NCBI GenBank assembly: GCA_003194525.1
Contig: NBIV01000087.1
Location: 124,001-188,000, forward strand
Length of the DNA: 64,000 nucleotides
Source: Gracilariopsis chorda
Lineage: Eukaryota; Rhodophyta; Florideophyceae; Gracilariales; Gracilariaceae
Direction of reading: 5' to 3'
The notes under the pieces are model-generated. The model saw only the letters and a program-made list of their open reading frames with translations. It was not told where the DNA came from and made no database searches. The position numbers and the translations under genes are program-made. Below are positions 41,441 to 51,796 of the stretch, one piece after another; the stretch's first letter is position 1, and the number at the start of each line of letters is the position of its first letter.

Positions 41441-42889
41441 TTAGAATCCGTATGAGTCAGTTGGGTTCGATTCTCCATTGTCAGAGAAGTCCTTCAGCTG
41501 ATAGAACTCATGCTTTGTCTCCGACACACCTGGGGAGAATGCCGCACGCCAGTATGCAACATTCCACGAAAGAGACGACCCCAGTCGACCAACAAAGAAA
41601 TTGCTCCAGACACAGACCCACATGTCAAGAAATGGAATCGTGTATCGCTTATTGAATACAGGGCCGCGTTGTCGAAGAGAACCGAAGTCAGCAGCAGTTG
41701 CGATTCGTTTGTCAGCTAGGGTTCGACGAAGCTCGGATACAATTGCCGCGGAGTCTTCTGAGCTAGAAGAGTACGCAATGTAGAGGGTATCAGAGTCTCT
41801 GATTTGTTTGTCAAACCGCTTCAACATATACTGACAATACCTACGGACCGCAAATTTTCCAAAGTCGGATGGAAACAGTCTAACGTGGATAGCAAGCACC
41901 TTCTCCCATTGCACAAGGTGCTGCTCTACCAATTCACGGATCTCAACACGAGGCTGAACATATCTTCGAAGCTCCAACCAGTATGGGTTCGATTCCGTAC
42001 AATTCAATGAATGACTACGATAGAGCCGAGACAAGAACAAGAAGTTACCGTTTACACCCGCAGAATATTGAAGTCCACGGAAGTGGTCGGACACGTTGAA
42101 GTTGCAATCCAAGTCTCGGCGACTAGCGGGTTTGTAAAAAGCTGAAGTAAGATCATTTTGAGCAGGTTCCCCCCTCATATTAACATTCTCTTGAAACAAT
42201 GTTCTCTTCCCTAGAGACATGTAGTAGAACGGAGCATCTCCTTTTCTCGCGAGGACATGCGGAAATGTCCTTAAATAGTCGGCTCCAGGAGACTTGAGGA
42301 AGTGCATTATACTCACAACAGGCTGCGTTTTGTTCAGCAATGAACCATCTATGTAGTCGCCTACCAGTTCGTCGTGCTTGTAAAAAAGACCAATGGCCTT
42401 CAAGAACGGCTGATAAATATACAGATCACAAGCCTCGTACAGCTTGTATAAGAATCCTTTGGACTGAGCAAAATCGACATAAGACTCGGATCCATAGAAG
42501 GCGAATGGTGCTACCAAAACAGCGTCAGCTTCTTTTGCTATGGTAAGAGCGTTGAAGAACGATATGAGTTGGTTATTAAGTTGACCACTTCGAGCCTTGT
42601 AGAATAGGTATACCGGAAGTTCATGTTCTCGAGCATGATTATGAGCATAGTCTAATACATCTTGCCCTGGACTTGGAAGAAAGAGAAGCCCTGGCGGTGC
42701 TTTAGTCGTTGTGGGATGCGGCTTTTTCTTAAGCATCCATTTTGCGAACAAGAGTACCAGAATTAACCGCAATAAGTACTTCTTGTGCCGCTTGAGTCGG
42801 CGACTATTCTTGTTCCATAGTCGATAGAGCGCTCGTGGCACTGGAACACTAGTTTTAGTCATTTCATCTGCGCAACGCTTTGGTTTCAT
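41441..42889 (-). CDS. O-fucosyltransferase-like type II Golgi glycosyltransferase
   Basis: The 482-residue product starts at ATG 42889. A short basic N-terminus is followed by one membrane anchor (about residues 38-52, LLRLILVLLFAKWML), then a lumenal domain. Motifs resembling the GDP-fucose O-fucosyltransferase group are GQLNNQLISFFNAL (about 102-115), HVRLFPSDFGKFA (corresponding to the HxRxxD/E segment) and the C-terminal FVGRLGSSLSWNVAYWR. It likely adds a sugar to cell-surface or wall glycans, but donor and acceptor are inferred only from the fold. It converges on the CDK7 gene, 81 bp apart. Confidence 0.65.
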   Translation of the reverse strand: MKPKRCADEMTKTSVPVPRALYRLWNKNSRRLKRHKKYLLRLILVLLFAKWMLKKKPHPTTTKAPPGLLFLPSPGQDVLDYAHNHAREHELPVYLFYKARSGQLNNQLISFFNALTIAKEADAVLVAPFAFYGSESYVDFAQSKGFLYKLYEACDLYIYQPFLKAIGLFYKHDELVGDYIDGSLLNKTQPVVSIMHFLKSPGADYLRTFPHVLARKGDAPFYYMSLGKRTLFQENVNMRGEPAQNDLTSAFYKPASRRDLDCNFNVSDHFRGLQYSAGVNGNFLFLSRLYRSHSLNCTESNPYWLELRRYVQPRVEIRELVEQHLVQWEKVLAIHVRLFPSDFGKFAVRRYCQYMLKRFDKQIRDSDTLYIAYSSSSEDSAAIVSELRRTLADKRIATAADFGSLRQRGPVFNKRYTIPFLDMWVCVWSNFFVGRLGSSLSWNVAYWRAAFSPGVSETKHEFYQLKDFSDNGESNPTDSYGF

Positions 42890-43611
42890 CACTTACATAG
42901 GGCTTTTCGTGATCCAGGGAACACAAGGTCTTTCGTCATATGTGCGAAACTATTGAATGGCGGACTGCTAGGCTTCGTCTGATGCAAGTAGCATTCCATG
43001 GCCTTCGAAGCGTAACACTTTGCAGGGAAAGTTGCTCAAAACACTAAACGAGACTTCCCACGGCGCTACGCGCGCAGAAACTCCTAGATTTTTACAATAC
43101 ATCAAGTTGTCGGGCCATGCGTTCAATTTCTTTGGAGAGGTAAGTGTAATCTACGAAAACCCTTTCATTCCGAAGTTAAAGAAAAAAGATGTACAAGGGT
43201 ACTGTACTTCTTCAATGTGATGAAGCCTTTGGTGTTTTACTTCTATCTCGCTATTTGTTGTAGCAGTGAAGAATCAACGAACTTGCGATAACCGACACAT
43301 CATATAGCTACTGCTAAAATTCCACAGAGCAAATCTCTGATCACGCCGAACGTGGATGCACCAATTCTTACCAAAAACAATTGAATGTGAGACTGAATCC
43401 CAATCGGCATGTCCTCGTGCCCTTTTCGCAAGGAACGCATGACCAGTCTGTGAGTAATGAAGAAACACATTCTTTGACTTCGTTTGCCCGAGAGTTTTCT
43501 TGAACCTATTGTTTCATTGCTTACCTGCACTCCAAGATGGGTAGATATGAATGAAAATAGAGAAAGAATAACTGCAATCCAGCCTATTCGGCAAATGTAT
43601 CGATCATTCAC
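42890..43611. other. Divergent intergenic region
   Basis: It separates the minus-strand fucosyltransferase-like gene from the plus-strand GT92-like gene. Only short frames occur and nothing was recognised. Confidence 0.4.
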
Positions 43612-45060
43612 ATGTCATTCACAACAAGCAACACGTTCTCAATATACTTGCATTCAGTCCTGGCAAATTTGATGAGGTGGCAAAAACTGCCGATACAAGG
43701 GCGTAGTCTTCTTCCAATTTACTTGAGAAGAAGCTTATTCCTGGTGCTTCTAATCTTATGCATTCTGCTTTACGTTCTTGGGGACACTAGGAATAGGTCT
43801 CACTCCTACCAAAGAAATGTTTTCTTTCAGGTTTTGCAAAGAAGTCGAATATCGAATGTTGCGAAGGACGCTGCATTGGATCATCTACTCTCTGCCTGTG
43901 TTATAGCACGTCGATCAGCCGATACTATGCCAGAGTTTTTGGTTCGAAACTATGCTGCTGGGGTTGACCATTTCTACATTTATGGTGATGACGATGATGA
44001 CTTTGAAGAAATCAACAGATTACGGCAAATATTTAGTTTCCTCGGCGATATTGTGACCTACATTCCTCACGGCAGGGCAGCACCAACCGATCGAGAAGAC
44101 CCTCAGAGATATGTTCAAATGAGAATGTATCGCCATTGTCTTCAGAAATATGGGCGAAGATCGAAATGGATGACTTTTATTGACACTGATGAGTTCTTCG
44201 AGACTTACGCACTTTCTCAGATAGAAAGCAATTCGACAAATAGAAATCGCCGAGCATTTCTTCACGATATATTGACTTCATATGATTATCTACCAGTTTT
44301 ATGTGTGCGATGGAAGTCAGCTTTGACAAATGGACGAATTCTTCCCCCGCGATCAGGAGAGTTTTTGCATGACATGTTCCCAAGAGCATGCAAAATACTT
44401 ATTGGAAACAATGGAAAGCTCTCTGCCAAGAAAACAATTCTGCAGACGAAATATGTGGATCTCGAAAGAAGTCCCAGGTATGATGAAGGGCTTCACAAAG
44501 GATTCGTTTTTCAAGGCCCGGGTTCTAATGGCAACATATCATGCAAGGCGCATCTGGGGAAGAATTTGGAACCACCTATTCATATAGTCCACTACTGGAG
44601 TCGAGATCTTTCCAGTTTCCTGCGGAAGATCCGCCGTGGCAGACCACGAAAGACAGTTCCATCTAGAACTCTCTATGATTTGTTCGAAAGAGAGCAGATG
44701 TGTGAAGCTGACGGTGTAACGAGTAGTGCCGACATTCGAAACGGTCACATTACAGGCTTGTTGAGAAACTTTCCTCTCTCCTACTACCCACAATTGAGAC
44801 TAGCGTCAGCGGAAATGGCGCTGGGCAGCAGCTCACTACAGCAAGTGAGAAATGTAAGTCTATGTGAGAATCATGTGCGATATCTTGTCGCTAGAATATC
44901 TGAAGGAAAAGACTTCCTGAATTCCAAGTACTGCGAAGAAAGGCCATCCGAAGCGTGCAAACTTTTCTTGAGTTCCCCCTTCATGAAATGGCCTTTCCCA
45001 TGGGCTGAATATCTTATGAGTTGCGATGAGATTTCCGACGAGGAGCGTTTCTTTGCTTAA
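43612..45060 (+). CDS. GT92-like (DUF23) glycosyltransferase, type II membrane protein
   Basis: The 482-residue product starts at ATG 43612; an alternative ATG lies at 43672. A membrane anchor is at about residues 41-57 (SLFLVLLILCILLYVLG). The GT-A domain begins with CVIARRSADTMPEFLVRNY, then GVDHFYIYGDDDDD and the metal-binding IDTDEFF, which is the DxD-type motif of GT92. GT92 enzymes transfer galactose or related sugars to glycans; the substrate here is unknown. The C-terminal half is Cys- and Arg-rich. Its neighbours are fucosyltransferase-like genes on the opposite strand. Confidence 0.75.
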   Translation: MSFTTSNTFSIYLHSVLANLMRWQKLPIQGRSLLPIYLRRSLFLVLLILCILLYVLGDTRNRSHSYQRNVFFQVLQRSRISNVAKDAALDHLLSACVIARRSADTMPEFLVRNYAAGVDHFYIYGDDDDDFEEINRLRQIFSFLGDIVTYIPHGRAAPTDREDPQRYVQMRMYRHCLQKYGRRSKWMTFIDTDEFFETYALSQIESNSTNRNRRAFLHDILTSYDYLPVLCVRWKSALTNGRILPPRSGEFLHDMFPRACKILIGNNGKLSAKKTILQTKYVDLERSPRYDEGLHKGFVFQGPGSNGNISCKAHLGKNLEPPIHIVHYWSRDLSSFLRKIRRGRPRKTVPSRTLYDLFEREQMCEADGVTSSADIRNGHITGLLRNFPLSYYPQLRLASAEMALGSSSLQQVRNVSLCENHVRYLVARISEGKDFLNSKYCEERPSEACKLFLSSPFMKWPFPWAEYLMSCDEISDEERFFA

Positions 45061-45460
45061 TGTCAGTTAAAGACAGTGTACTGTGGGTGATCATCATCTG
45101 AGAATGAATCGTCCAAACGGTCTGAGGATCTTTCAGATAGCTGCAGAGAAAAGACTTTGACTGGCAAGCCTTCATCCTTTTACGCAATGGCATAGTCGTA
45201 GAGAAGATGGACGATCTTGCGAAACCTGCAAGTGATCCAAGATTCACTTCTTGCAATACTCGACACCTTCTGATATGCAGACCTTGTTCGACCTTTGAAC
45301 AAAAGCAAAGCGCAGGAATCTGGCAATGTGTGTCCAAATTAAAGAACTTACGCCTCACATCCTCAAACAAAAATGAAGATACATCGTCAGGTCCAAAGTA
45401 GTAAACGATGTGTTTCACATTTGGAAACCAGTTTAGCAGCATTGAAGCTTTTGATGTTCC
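45014..45460 (-). pseudogene. Unidentified open frame, possible enzyme remnant
   Basis: A 142-codon frame from ATG 45442 overlaps the end of the GT92-like gene by 47 bp. Just upstream in the same frame, after a TAA, it reads KPVRAGTSKASMLLNWFP, which has some likeness to the phosphosulfate-binding loop of carbohydrate sulfotransferases. The rest matches nothing recognised. It lies directly downstream of the fucosyltransferase-like gene. It may be the start of a decayed sulfotransferase gene or chance. Confidence 0.2.
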
Positions 45461-45486
45461 TGCTCTGACCGGCTTTTATTTCGGAA

Positions 45487-46614
45487 TCAGAAGAACAAGA
45501 GCTCTTCTGAACTGTTCTTCAAATACCTCATGTTGTTAATCTCTGTGGAAAATGATGAAAATCGATTGCCGACAAACTGTTTTGCTCTACTAGCAACAAT
45601 CTGAGCACTAAAAGAAAGTATATCCGTGCGACTCTTGGCCCATTCCAAGTGAGCAGGCAAATCAGTGTCCTCAAGGAAGAACAACTTAAGACCACTCCGT
45701 TGAAGCATATCTCGACATTCAGATGCATGAGTTGTGGTGACAAACAATGGGAGATGAGGTTCCCGAAAAGCTTGAACTTTGCTCAAAACGGCCTCGCGGC
45801 TCTGTACAATTGATTCGTTCCCAAAACGTTCACATATCTTAGGCAACTCGGAGCATTTTGTGCTGAAATCACCTCGGCGAAGATGAACTGAGTTAAATGA
45901 TGATCCGGTAGATTCCAGAACCATATTGGCAATAGCAAGTACCGTCTTACTTGGTTTGAACGCTCCCCGGATCATTCGTAAGACTGATGAACTGCGAATA
46001 TTATACCCTTGTCCTGATACTTCGTAGTTTGAATACTCTCCAAGTGAATCTGCATCTTTCGGCCGACACATGCTATCATCTACACACCTGTATTCGACGG
46101 GGTAGTCAAAGAAAGGAACGAAGGAGAGATTCAGTTGGAACCTCTGTCTGTATTGCTGTTTCAGAAGCCTTGGTATTCTTCGCGCATTTGCTTTGAAGTG
46201 TCGAGAAGTAGAAAAATGCACTGTGTCGCATGGTATCCCCGCAATGTCCAGCTCTGCAGGAGTGGTAACCCGCACTACCTTACTTAGTTCTGAAATGTCG
46301 AAATAGTCTTCGAAGGGGTACGGTCCATACCCCTTGGATGAAGTATCTGCGCGCACGTTTTCATATATCAAAGGTAGAACGACTGTTCGACGATGAAGAC
46401 GGGCGCAATTGATTGCCTCGTATATGGTGATGAGTTGATTGTTGAATCCTCCTGATCTTGGAGTAAGCCATAAGAAACCTTGAGGTTCTTTTTTTTTTCG
46501 CAAGAGAAGCCATATGACAAAAACGAACACCGAGCAAACGAGCTTAGTTGCACTTAAGCCTCGTAGCACATGGAAGCATTGATTATGTTTCAGACGACGC
46601 GTGGTAAATTTCAT
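45487..46614 (-). CDS. O-fucosyltransferase-like type II Golgi glycosyltransferase
   Basis: The 375-residue product starts at ATG 46614. A basic N-terminus and a membrane anchor (about residues 24-38, KLVCSVFVFVIWLLL) precede the lumenal domain. Motifs of the fucosyltransferase fold are GGFNNQLITIYEAINCAR (about 55-72), the nucleotide-sugar-binding segment VHLRRGDFS, and the C-terminal FVGNRFSSFSTEI. It is shorter than the 482-residue relative upstream and only distantly similar to it. It probably modifies secreted or wall glycans. Confidence 0.7.
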   Translation of the reverse strand: MKFTTRRLKHNQCFHVLRGLSATKLVCSVFVFVIWLLLRKKKEPQGFLWLTPRSGGFNNQLITIYEAINCARLHRRTVVLPLIYENVRADTSSKGYGPYPFEDYFDISELSKVVRVTTPAELDIAGIPCDTVHFSTSRHFKANARRIPRLLKQQYRQRFQLNLSFVPFFDYPVEYRCVDDSMCRPKDADSLGEYSNYEVSGQGYNIRSSSVLRMIRGAFKPSKTVLAIANMVLESTGSSFNSVHLRRGDFSTKCSELPKICERFGNESIVQSREAVLSKVQAFREPHLPLFVTTTHASECRDMLQRSGLKLFFLEDTDLPAHLEWAKSRTDILSFSAQIVASRAKQFVGNRFSSFSTEINNMRYLKNSSEELLFF

Positions 46615-47595
46615 TCGAAACCGTCACAGGTATCAATATCTTGACACAAGAAGGAGCTGTAGGCTGTACTTTTATGCATTCCGCCTTCTCGCGGCTTTGA
46701 AAATGATAATGAGCTTTACGGCCACCGCTCCTCGAATAAAAGCAAAACGAGATTGATATAGCTCTTCATTCAATATTGCATAAGCAAAAATATCTTATGT
46801 TGTAGATGTGCTTAGGGCTTTTTGAGAATGGGCACCCCTCACGTTTGAAATATGCAGGGGGGAAGGAATGAAACGCAGAAGGATAACAACGCTGGGTTTT
46901 ATTTGACATACCTCAAAAGGAGTAGTTTAACGGATCGCACTTGCAGCCAATCTATGACAAGACCACCCACGACACTTACAGTCGGGAAAAGGGTAATGCC
47001 GTGCAGTGGAGGGTATCGCGGATGTGCGATCAAGAAGCAAGAGATTTTAGCCGTAAGCAATGAGGTTATAAAATTAAACCTCCAACCGTAGTGCGGAGAA
47101 TGGCGAGTTAAGAGCCCACGTAACACAACACAATACAACCTTCCAAATCCATCATTCCAGATTGCATCACTCCTTACGATCTTCGTTTTATAAGGGCAGC
47201 TGTAGGGACATCTTACAAAAGACCTTGGTTAAAGGTAAGGAACACAGCAAAGATCATGGTATGTCCAGACGTTGACTTCACACTGCGCAGTAAACGCAAT
47301 AGGCGGGGACCCATCATTATGTGATGTACAACGGTATCCGAAGATAGATGTCGGGAAATGGGCCCTTGCTTGCTCCCCAACGTGGCGACTCTGCCCCATA
47401 TATTAAAGCAGAAAAGGGAAGAAATACAATTCTGAATACGTTGCAGGGAAGATCCAAGAAGGACCTAACATTATGAAACATTATGAAAGACTGTTCCTTC
47501 TCAGCAGAAATACAAGGTTCGGTGGGGCGTTGGTCTCCTTTAGAAAGCTTTTCTCGGCCTTTGTGTGTCGACGGTAGTGACACCAACCCGGCGAA
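46615..47595. other. Intergenic region between divergent genes
   Basis: About 1 kb with only short frames. It contains the promoters of the fucosyltransferase-like gene and of the CMP-KDO synthetase gene. Nothing else was recognised. Confidence 0.4.
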
Positions 47596-48495
47596 ATGAC
47601 TTTGGAGAGAATAACTCCACAGAACGTATGCGCTTGTCTACCTGCACGCTATGCATCGCATCGTCTACACGGCAAATTACTGTTTGACATTGGCGGACAA
47701 AGCGTGCTTGAAAGAACTTGTCGGCAAGTTTTGAAATGCAAATGGATTTCTCGGGTGTATATTCTCACCGACCATGAGCGTGTTGCTAATACCATGAGCG
47801 CCGCAGGTTTGGGGGACAACGTGGAAGTGATACTTAACAAGATTAGAACGCGTAATGGTACTGAACGAATTGGAAGAAATCTGTCTTTCATTCCTGAGCA
47901 ATTCGAAATCATCGTCAACATTCAAGGAGATGAACCGTTTGTTGATCCTCGAAACATTGATTATGTCATACAAAAACACGTTGCCGCACACTCAGCTGGA
48001 AGTAAAGAGAAAGATGATATCTTTTTCAGCACATTGCATCAACGAATCACAGATCTGGATTATTTGCAGGCAACTAGTTGCGTGAAGATCATAGTAAATC
48101 GAAGAAACAACGCAATGCTGTTCACAAGAAATGTTGTTCCATGGAATAAAGATGGTATTGTTCGTCCAGGAACGAAGTACTTTTCCTGCACTGGCCTTTA
48201 TGTATATAACAGAAGCAGGGTGGAACAATACATCGCTCTAGAAGATACACAGCACCAACTGGAAGAAGATGTAGAGCAAATGAAGGTATTGGAACACGGT
48301 TTTGTTATAAAGACGTTTGAAGCGCCCTACTACAATGAAATCTCTGTGAACACCGTGAATGACTATGAAATGCTTAGAGAAAAGTATGGGTTCACTGGAG
48401 ACAGTGGACGAGCATCACCGGTGAGCTCCTTGTCCGGGACCATTTCAGATGCTCTTGTCGAGACTGAGGATGCCCCTTGGGAGACTGCCATGTGA
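47596..48495 (+). CDS. kdsB: 3-deoxy-manno-octulosonate cytidylyltransferase (CMP-KDO synthetase)
   Basis: The 299-residue single-exon product activates KDO with CTP to give CMP-KDO for wall polysaccharides. Recognisable elements are the N-terminal CTP loop (LPARYASHRLHGKLL), the ERI region after the Arg-rich strand (NGTERIGRN), the acidic active-site motif VNIQGDEPFVD (about 108-118), and the C-terminal LEEDVEQMKVLEHGFVIK. KdsB is about 250 residues, so the last 30 or so residues are an extra disordered tail. No membrane anchor is visible. It sits among glycosyltransferase genes, which suggests a glycan-building neighbourhood. Confidence 0.88.
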   Translation: MTLERITPQNVCACLPARYASHRLHGKLLFDIGGQSVLERTCRQVLKCKWISRVYILTDHERVANTMSAAGLGDNVEVILNKIRTRNGTERIGRNLSFIPEQFEIIVNIQGDEPFVDPRNIDYVIQKHVAAHSAGSKEKDDIFFSTLHQRITDLDYLQATSCVKIIVNRRNNAMLFTRNVVPWNKDGIVRPGTKYFSCTGLYVYNRSRVEQYIALEDTQHQLEEDVEQMKVLEHGFVIKTFEAPYYNEISVNTVNDYEMLREKYGFTGDSGRASPVSSLSGTISDALVETEDAPWETAM

Positions 48496-48913
48496 CAATT
48501 TGCATGATTTCACTCGATATTTTTGGCGGTGCGAGACGGATGGAACACATGGACTTGCATGAAGCTCTGCTGAGTTTCTCGCACTCTTTACAAACGAATG
48601 GACGGGAACACTTTCATCACTATTCTGAACGATCTGGTGATACCGCACTTGGTGAGAGTAGACTGTGCAAGGTTTGGAATGTGTACACAAGCTTTGCAGG
48701 ATTATCTGTTGGGATGCAACTTAGAATAGCGCATGTGTGCTTTCGTGATAAGACGTTTTGCCGTATGCTAGGGAATGTACGGAGCTATGCTCCAATGATG
48801 CTGAAGCTATGTACATCACCGTACATTAGATGCATCATTCAGTTATACGAAGCGTAGACTACAATACTGATGCACACTTCCACTTGCTGTGCCGTAGCAG
48901 GCTTCTGAACCCC
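48496..48913. other. Intergenic stretch with a 117-codon open frame
   Basis: A plus-strand frame from ATG 48504 to TAG 48857 has no recognised motif. It lies directly behind kdsB in another frame and is not supported as a gene. Confidence 0.3.
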
Positions 48914-51796
48914 CTAGCGCTGGGACGTACGCCTGTCTCGACTGTGACGCATTCGTCGAACTTTTCGCCATGTCATATCCTTAAACAGCTTCAAAAGAAT
49001 TGACTCCTCGCACACTTCGTTCTTGTCTGATGAAATGGTACATCGACCGCACGGCTTCGATGACCGTGCGGCAATGATTTCCATGAAATCCGAATCCGGT
49101 TCAAACCATGTGAAGTCTTGCTCTGCCCAGCGGAGAACACGTCTGCTCGCTTCTGACGTCATTGTGGGGAGTAACTCACCACACACTCTCTTCTGCAGCT
49201 CTCGAGCTTGACGTGCCAGAGCTCTAGCCTCATGTCGGGATCGTCTCGGAAAGTCATCCATCTCTCCATCCATTCTTTCATCATCTTCGATATCATCATT
49301 GCCAGAACTTTCCTGGGAATCAGAGCTGCCACTGCTGTCCTTATGAACGCGTCTTGGTCCGGGCATGCCTTCGTTGTCCTTCTCTGAATCGCTGAGTTCT
49401 TCGTCCTCGTTTTCGTTCTCATCCTCTTCCTCATCGCTATCGTAATGGGTTGATCTCGTGGGCTTTCCACTTTCGTTTTCTCGATACATTTCTTCAAAAA
49501 ACTTTCTAGCTGGTGAAGCCGCACCAATACCGTAATCACGGGTGTGCTCAAGCTCTTCACGACATCTGGCCGCTTCCTCCTCCTCGTTAAGGAGGCGGAG
49601 ATCCTCTAACGTCAGCTGTCCCTTAACCACGCGCGTCTTTAAGTGCCTCAGCACCAGTAACCGATTGCTCCAATTGATATCTTCATCGCTGTCAGATATT
49701 GATAACGAGTTCACATCATCCTGTGCTGCTTGTATTCCACGCTGCAGCTCCTCAAGCCCTTTCCTCCAAAGCCCAGGCTTCGGTTCCGTCACCAAACGAC
49801 TGAAGCGTCCAGTAGAATTTTGGGGTTCGCTCTGTGGTGGAGGCCGTGTGAAGTTGTTCCCCAGAGAAATAGATCTGCGAGGTCTCCGATGTGCGGGGTC
49901 ATGAGAGCGAGATAGGCGTCGACGATTCCCTGCTCGAGTGAATACCTTTTGTCGCGAAATAACCGCGTCATTACTATCCAGAACTTCTTCTTCATCTTCA
50001 GGTATACTTGGTTCTTCTATTTCAGGAGGGTCCTCCGACGCTCGCTTCCGCTTCATTCTTGCTCGGATGCCGATCGTGTCCTTACTTGGTTCAGGAACAT
50101 TCATCTCTTCAACTTCATCACTAAACCGAACATGTTTGGTTCGCTGCGAACTACCTCCAGAGGCACGAGTCACGCGTGTTTCCTGCACCGGGTTCTCTGC
50201 AGGTCGCTTACTCTGCTCCTCTTCGCACTGGCCTGACCCTTCAGCTTCAACGACTACGTCGAAATCTTGATCAAGTTCATCGTTGCCATCGTCCTCTTCG
50301 TCCGAATCGGAAACATCAAGCAACGGAGCAACTGGACGAGCTCTTCTCGTTGGGCGTTTGAGTGGTGTATCAGATGATGACAACCGGCTCGATCGTCGAC
50401 GTTGACGTTGCAAAGTGGGCGTTCTTTGGCTCGGGTCTGGCTGCAGGGCAGCAGTTAGTCTTTCCCTGACATGCTTCCGACGGCTAGCGATCTTCGGATT
50501 GGTGCGACGTGGCAAGGGCAAGTTGGGTCTCTTCCTACGAATCCTAATCGGAGGCGATGGCGGGGGCACTGTTGTAACAATGTTTTCCCCTGTGACCATG
50601 ACCAGTTCTGTTTCATCGATGTCCCCAGGGGGAGCTGGAGGCGGACGGCTGGGTGCAGTTAGAGGCGAAGAGGAGGGGCGTGATGGTTGCATTCCGTCTG
50701 ACTGGGTGACGGTAAGAGATGGTTTCGCTTCTGCGGGCATAGTAGACAGATCAACTGGATTTGCGGGCGGGGCAGTTTGGTCGGTGAGGGGGGGATTTGC
50801 CAAAAAGTTTGATTGTGCAGTCACGTGTGGTTGTTCGATAGGCTGAGAAGTGGTAGGTTTTATGCGTGCTGCATTGCTCGGATGATGGGATGAGGAGGTT
50901 GCAATGCGAGCAAACGGTTGGGGCGCAGCTGGAGCGGGCGGTTCAACAGGAATAAGATCTATGTCGATGGAAACTTCGTTAGTTTGATCGTCGAAAACAA
51001 GAAAAACGGAGAGTCGATCACTCGGAGGGGGCGGGGTGGCAGAAAGATGTTGCAAAGGTTCTGCAGAAGCTGGGTGCAGCACTTGTGTGAGAGGGGAATC
51101 CACAAGCACGACTTCTGTACTTTGGGGGTCTGCTGGTTGAGAGGAAACGACTGGCTTCACATGTGTTTGTGACAGAGTGTCTGGGGAGTTGATAAGATCG
51201 ACGTCTATGACGGAGGGTTGGTTTGAATTGGAGAAGTTTTGACGGGCAAGCACAGCGTTGTTACGGCGCAGGGAAGAGCGATTTTCAGGTTTGTCATCGC
51301 CGAAGATACGTTCCAAAATAGCCCTAGTACGTTGACGGGCGTTCGGTGGAGGAGGGGCCAAATTTTTCGCTATCACAGGCGGGACAGAACCATTAGCGCA
51401 TCGATCAAGGAAGGGTTTGAAACAAGGGGTAGGAGTCTTTAGCATAGAATCGACCATGAAGTCGAACCACAATGAAGGCTGATCCGAGTGCTGACGTTTT
51501 CTCCGAATGTTCTCAAGAAGACGGACTTCTGAAATGCCTTTGGTAAGCGCTACGGCGAGAAGGGCCTTTGCGGCGGCGTCGCTTTTCGGGGGGAGCGAGG
51601 CGTAGCGTTCGGAGGCCATTGGGCCGACGAAATCGTTGATGGTGGACGCGACGTCGTTGGATAGAACTCGCGGTGTGACAAAGGAACGGGAGAGGGCGGC
51701 GGCAGTGCGCGCAGCTCTTGAATCCGGACGAGTGGAGGGAGGAAACACGGATGCGGATGGCATCGCTTTACGAGGCGGTGCGGACTGTTCGGCCAT
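48914..51796 (-). CDS. Large acidic, disordered protein, probably nuclear; unrecognised
   Basis: The 960-residue product starts at ATG 51796. Residues 1-150 include a short folded-looking part (WFDFMVDSMLKTPTPCFKPF). The middle is Pro/Ser/Thr-rich with several basic clusters (RIRRKRPNLPLPRR) that look like nuclear signals. The last third has long Asp/Glu-Ser runs, then a helical, conserved-looking C-terminus (RRVLRWAEQDFTWFEPDSDF). No domain is recognised. Length and composition suggest a chromatin or transcription-associated factor. The single open frame over 2.9 kb makes a real gene likely. Confidence 0.7.
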   Translation of the reverse strand: MAEQSAPPRKAMPSASVFPPSTRPDSRAARTAAALSRSFVTPRVLSNDVASTINDFVGPMASERYASLPPKSDAAAKALLAVALTKGISEVRLLENIRRKRQHSDQPSLWFDFMVDSMLKTPTPCFKPFLDRCANGSVPPVIAKNLAPPPPNARQRTRAILERIFGDDKPENRSSLRRNNAVLARQNFSNSNQPSVIDVDLINSPDTLSQTHVKPVVSSQPADPQSTEVVLVDSPLTQVLHPASAEPLQHLSATPPPPSDRLSVFLVFDDQTNEVSIDIDLIPVEPPAPAAPQPFARIATSSSHHPSNAARIKPTTSQPIEQPHVTAQSNFLANPPLTDQTAPPANPVDLSTMPAEAKPSLTVTQSDGMQPSRPSSSPLTAPSRPPPAPPGDIDETELVMVTGENIVTTVPPPSPPIRIRRKRPNLPLPRRTNPKIASRRKHVRERLTAALQPDPSQRTPTLQRQRRRSSRLSSSDTPLKRPTRRARPVAPLLDVSDSDEEDDGNDELDQDFDVVVEAEGSGQCEEEQSKRPAENPVQETRVTRASGGSSQRTKHVRFSDEVEEMNVPEPSKDTIGIRARMKRKRASEDPPEIEEPSIPEDEEEVLDSNDAVISRQKVFTRAGNRRRLSRSHDPAHRRPRRSISLGNNFTRPPPQSEPQNSTGRFSRLVTEPKPGLWRKGLEELQRGIQAAQDDVNSLSISDSDEDINWSNRLLVLRHLKTRVVKGQLTLEDLRLLNEEEEAARCREELEHTRDYGIGAASPARKFFEEMYRENESGKPTRSTHYDSDEEEDENENEDEELSDSEKDNEGMPGPRRVHKDSSGSSDSQESSGNDDIEDDERMDGEMDDFPRRSRHEARALARQARELQKRVCGELLPTMTSEASRRVLRWAEQDFTWFEPDSDFMEIIAARSSKPCGRCTISSDKNEVCEESILLKLFKDMTWRKVRRMRHSRDRRTSQR

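Noticed and set aside
48477..48857. Open frame behind kdsB
   Set aside because: Its apparent start is TTG, it overlaps kdsB, and the ATG version (48504) has no recognised motif.
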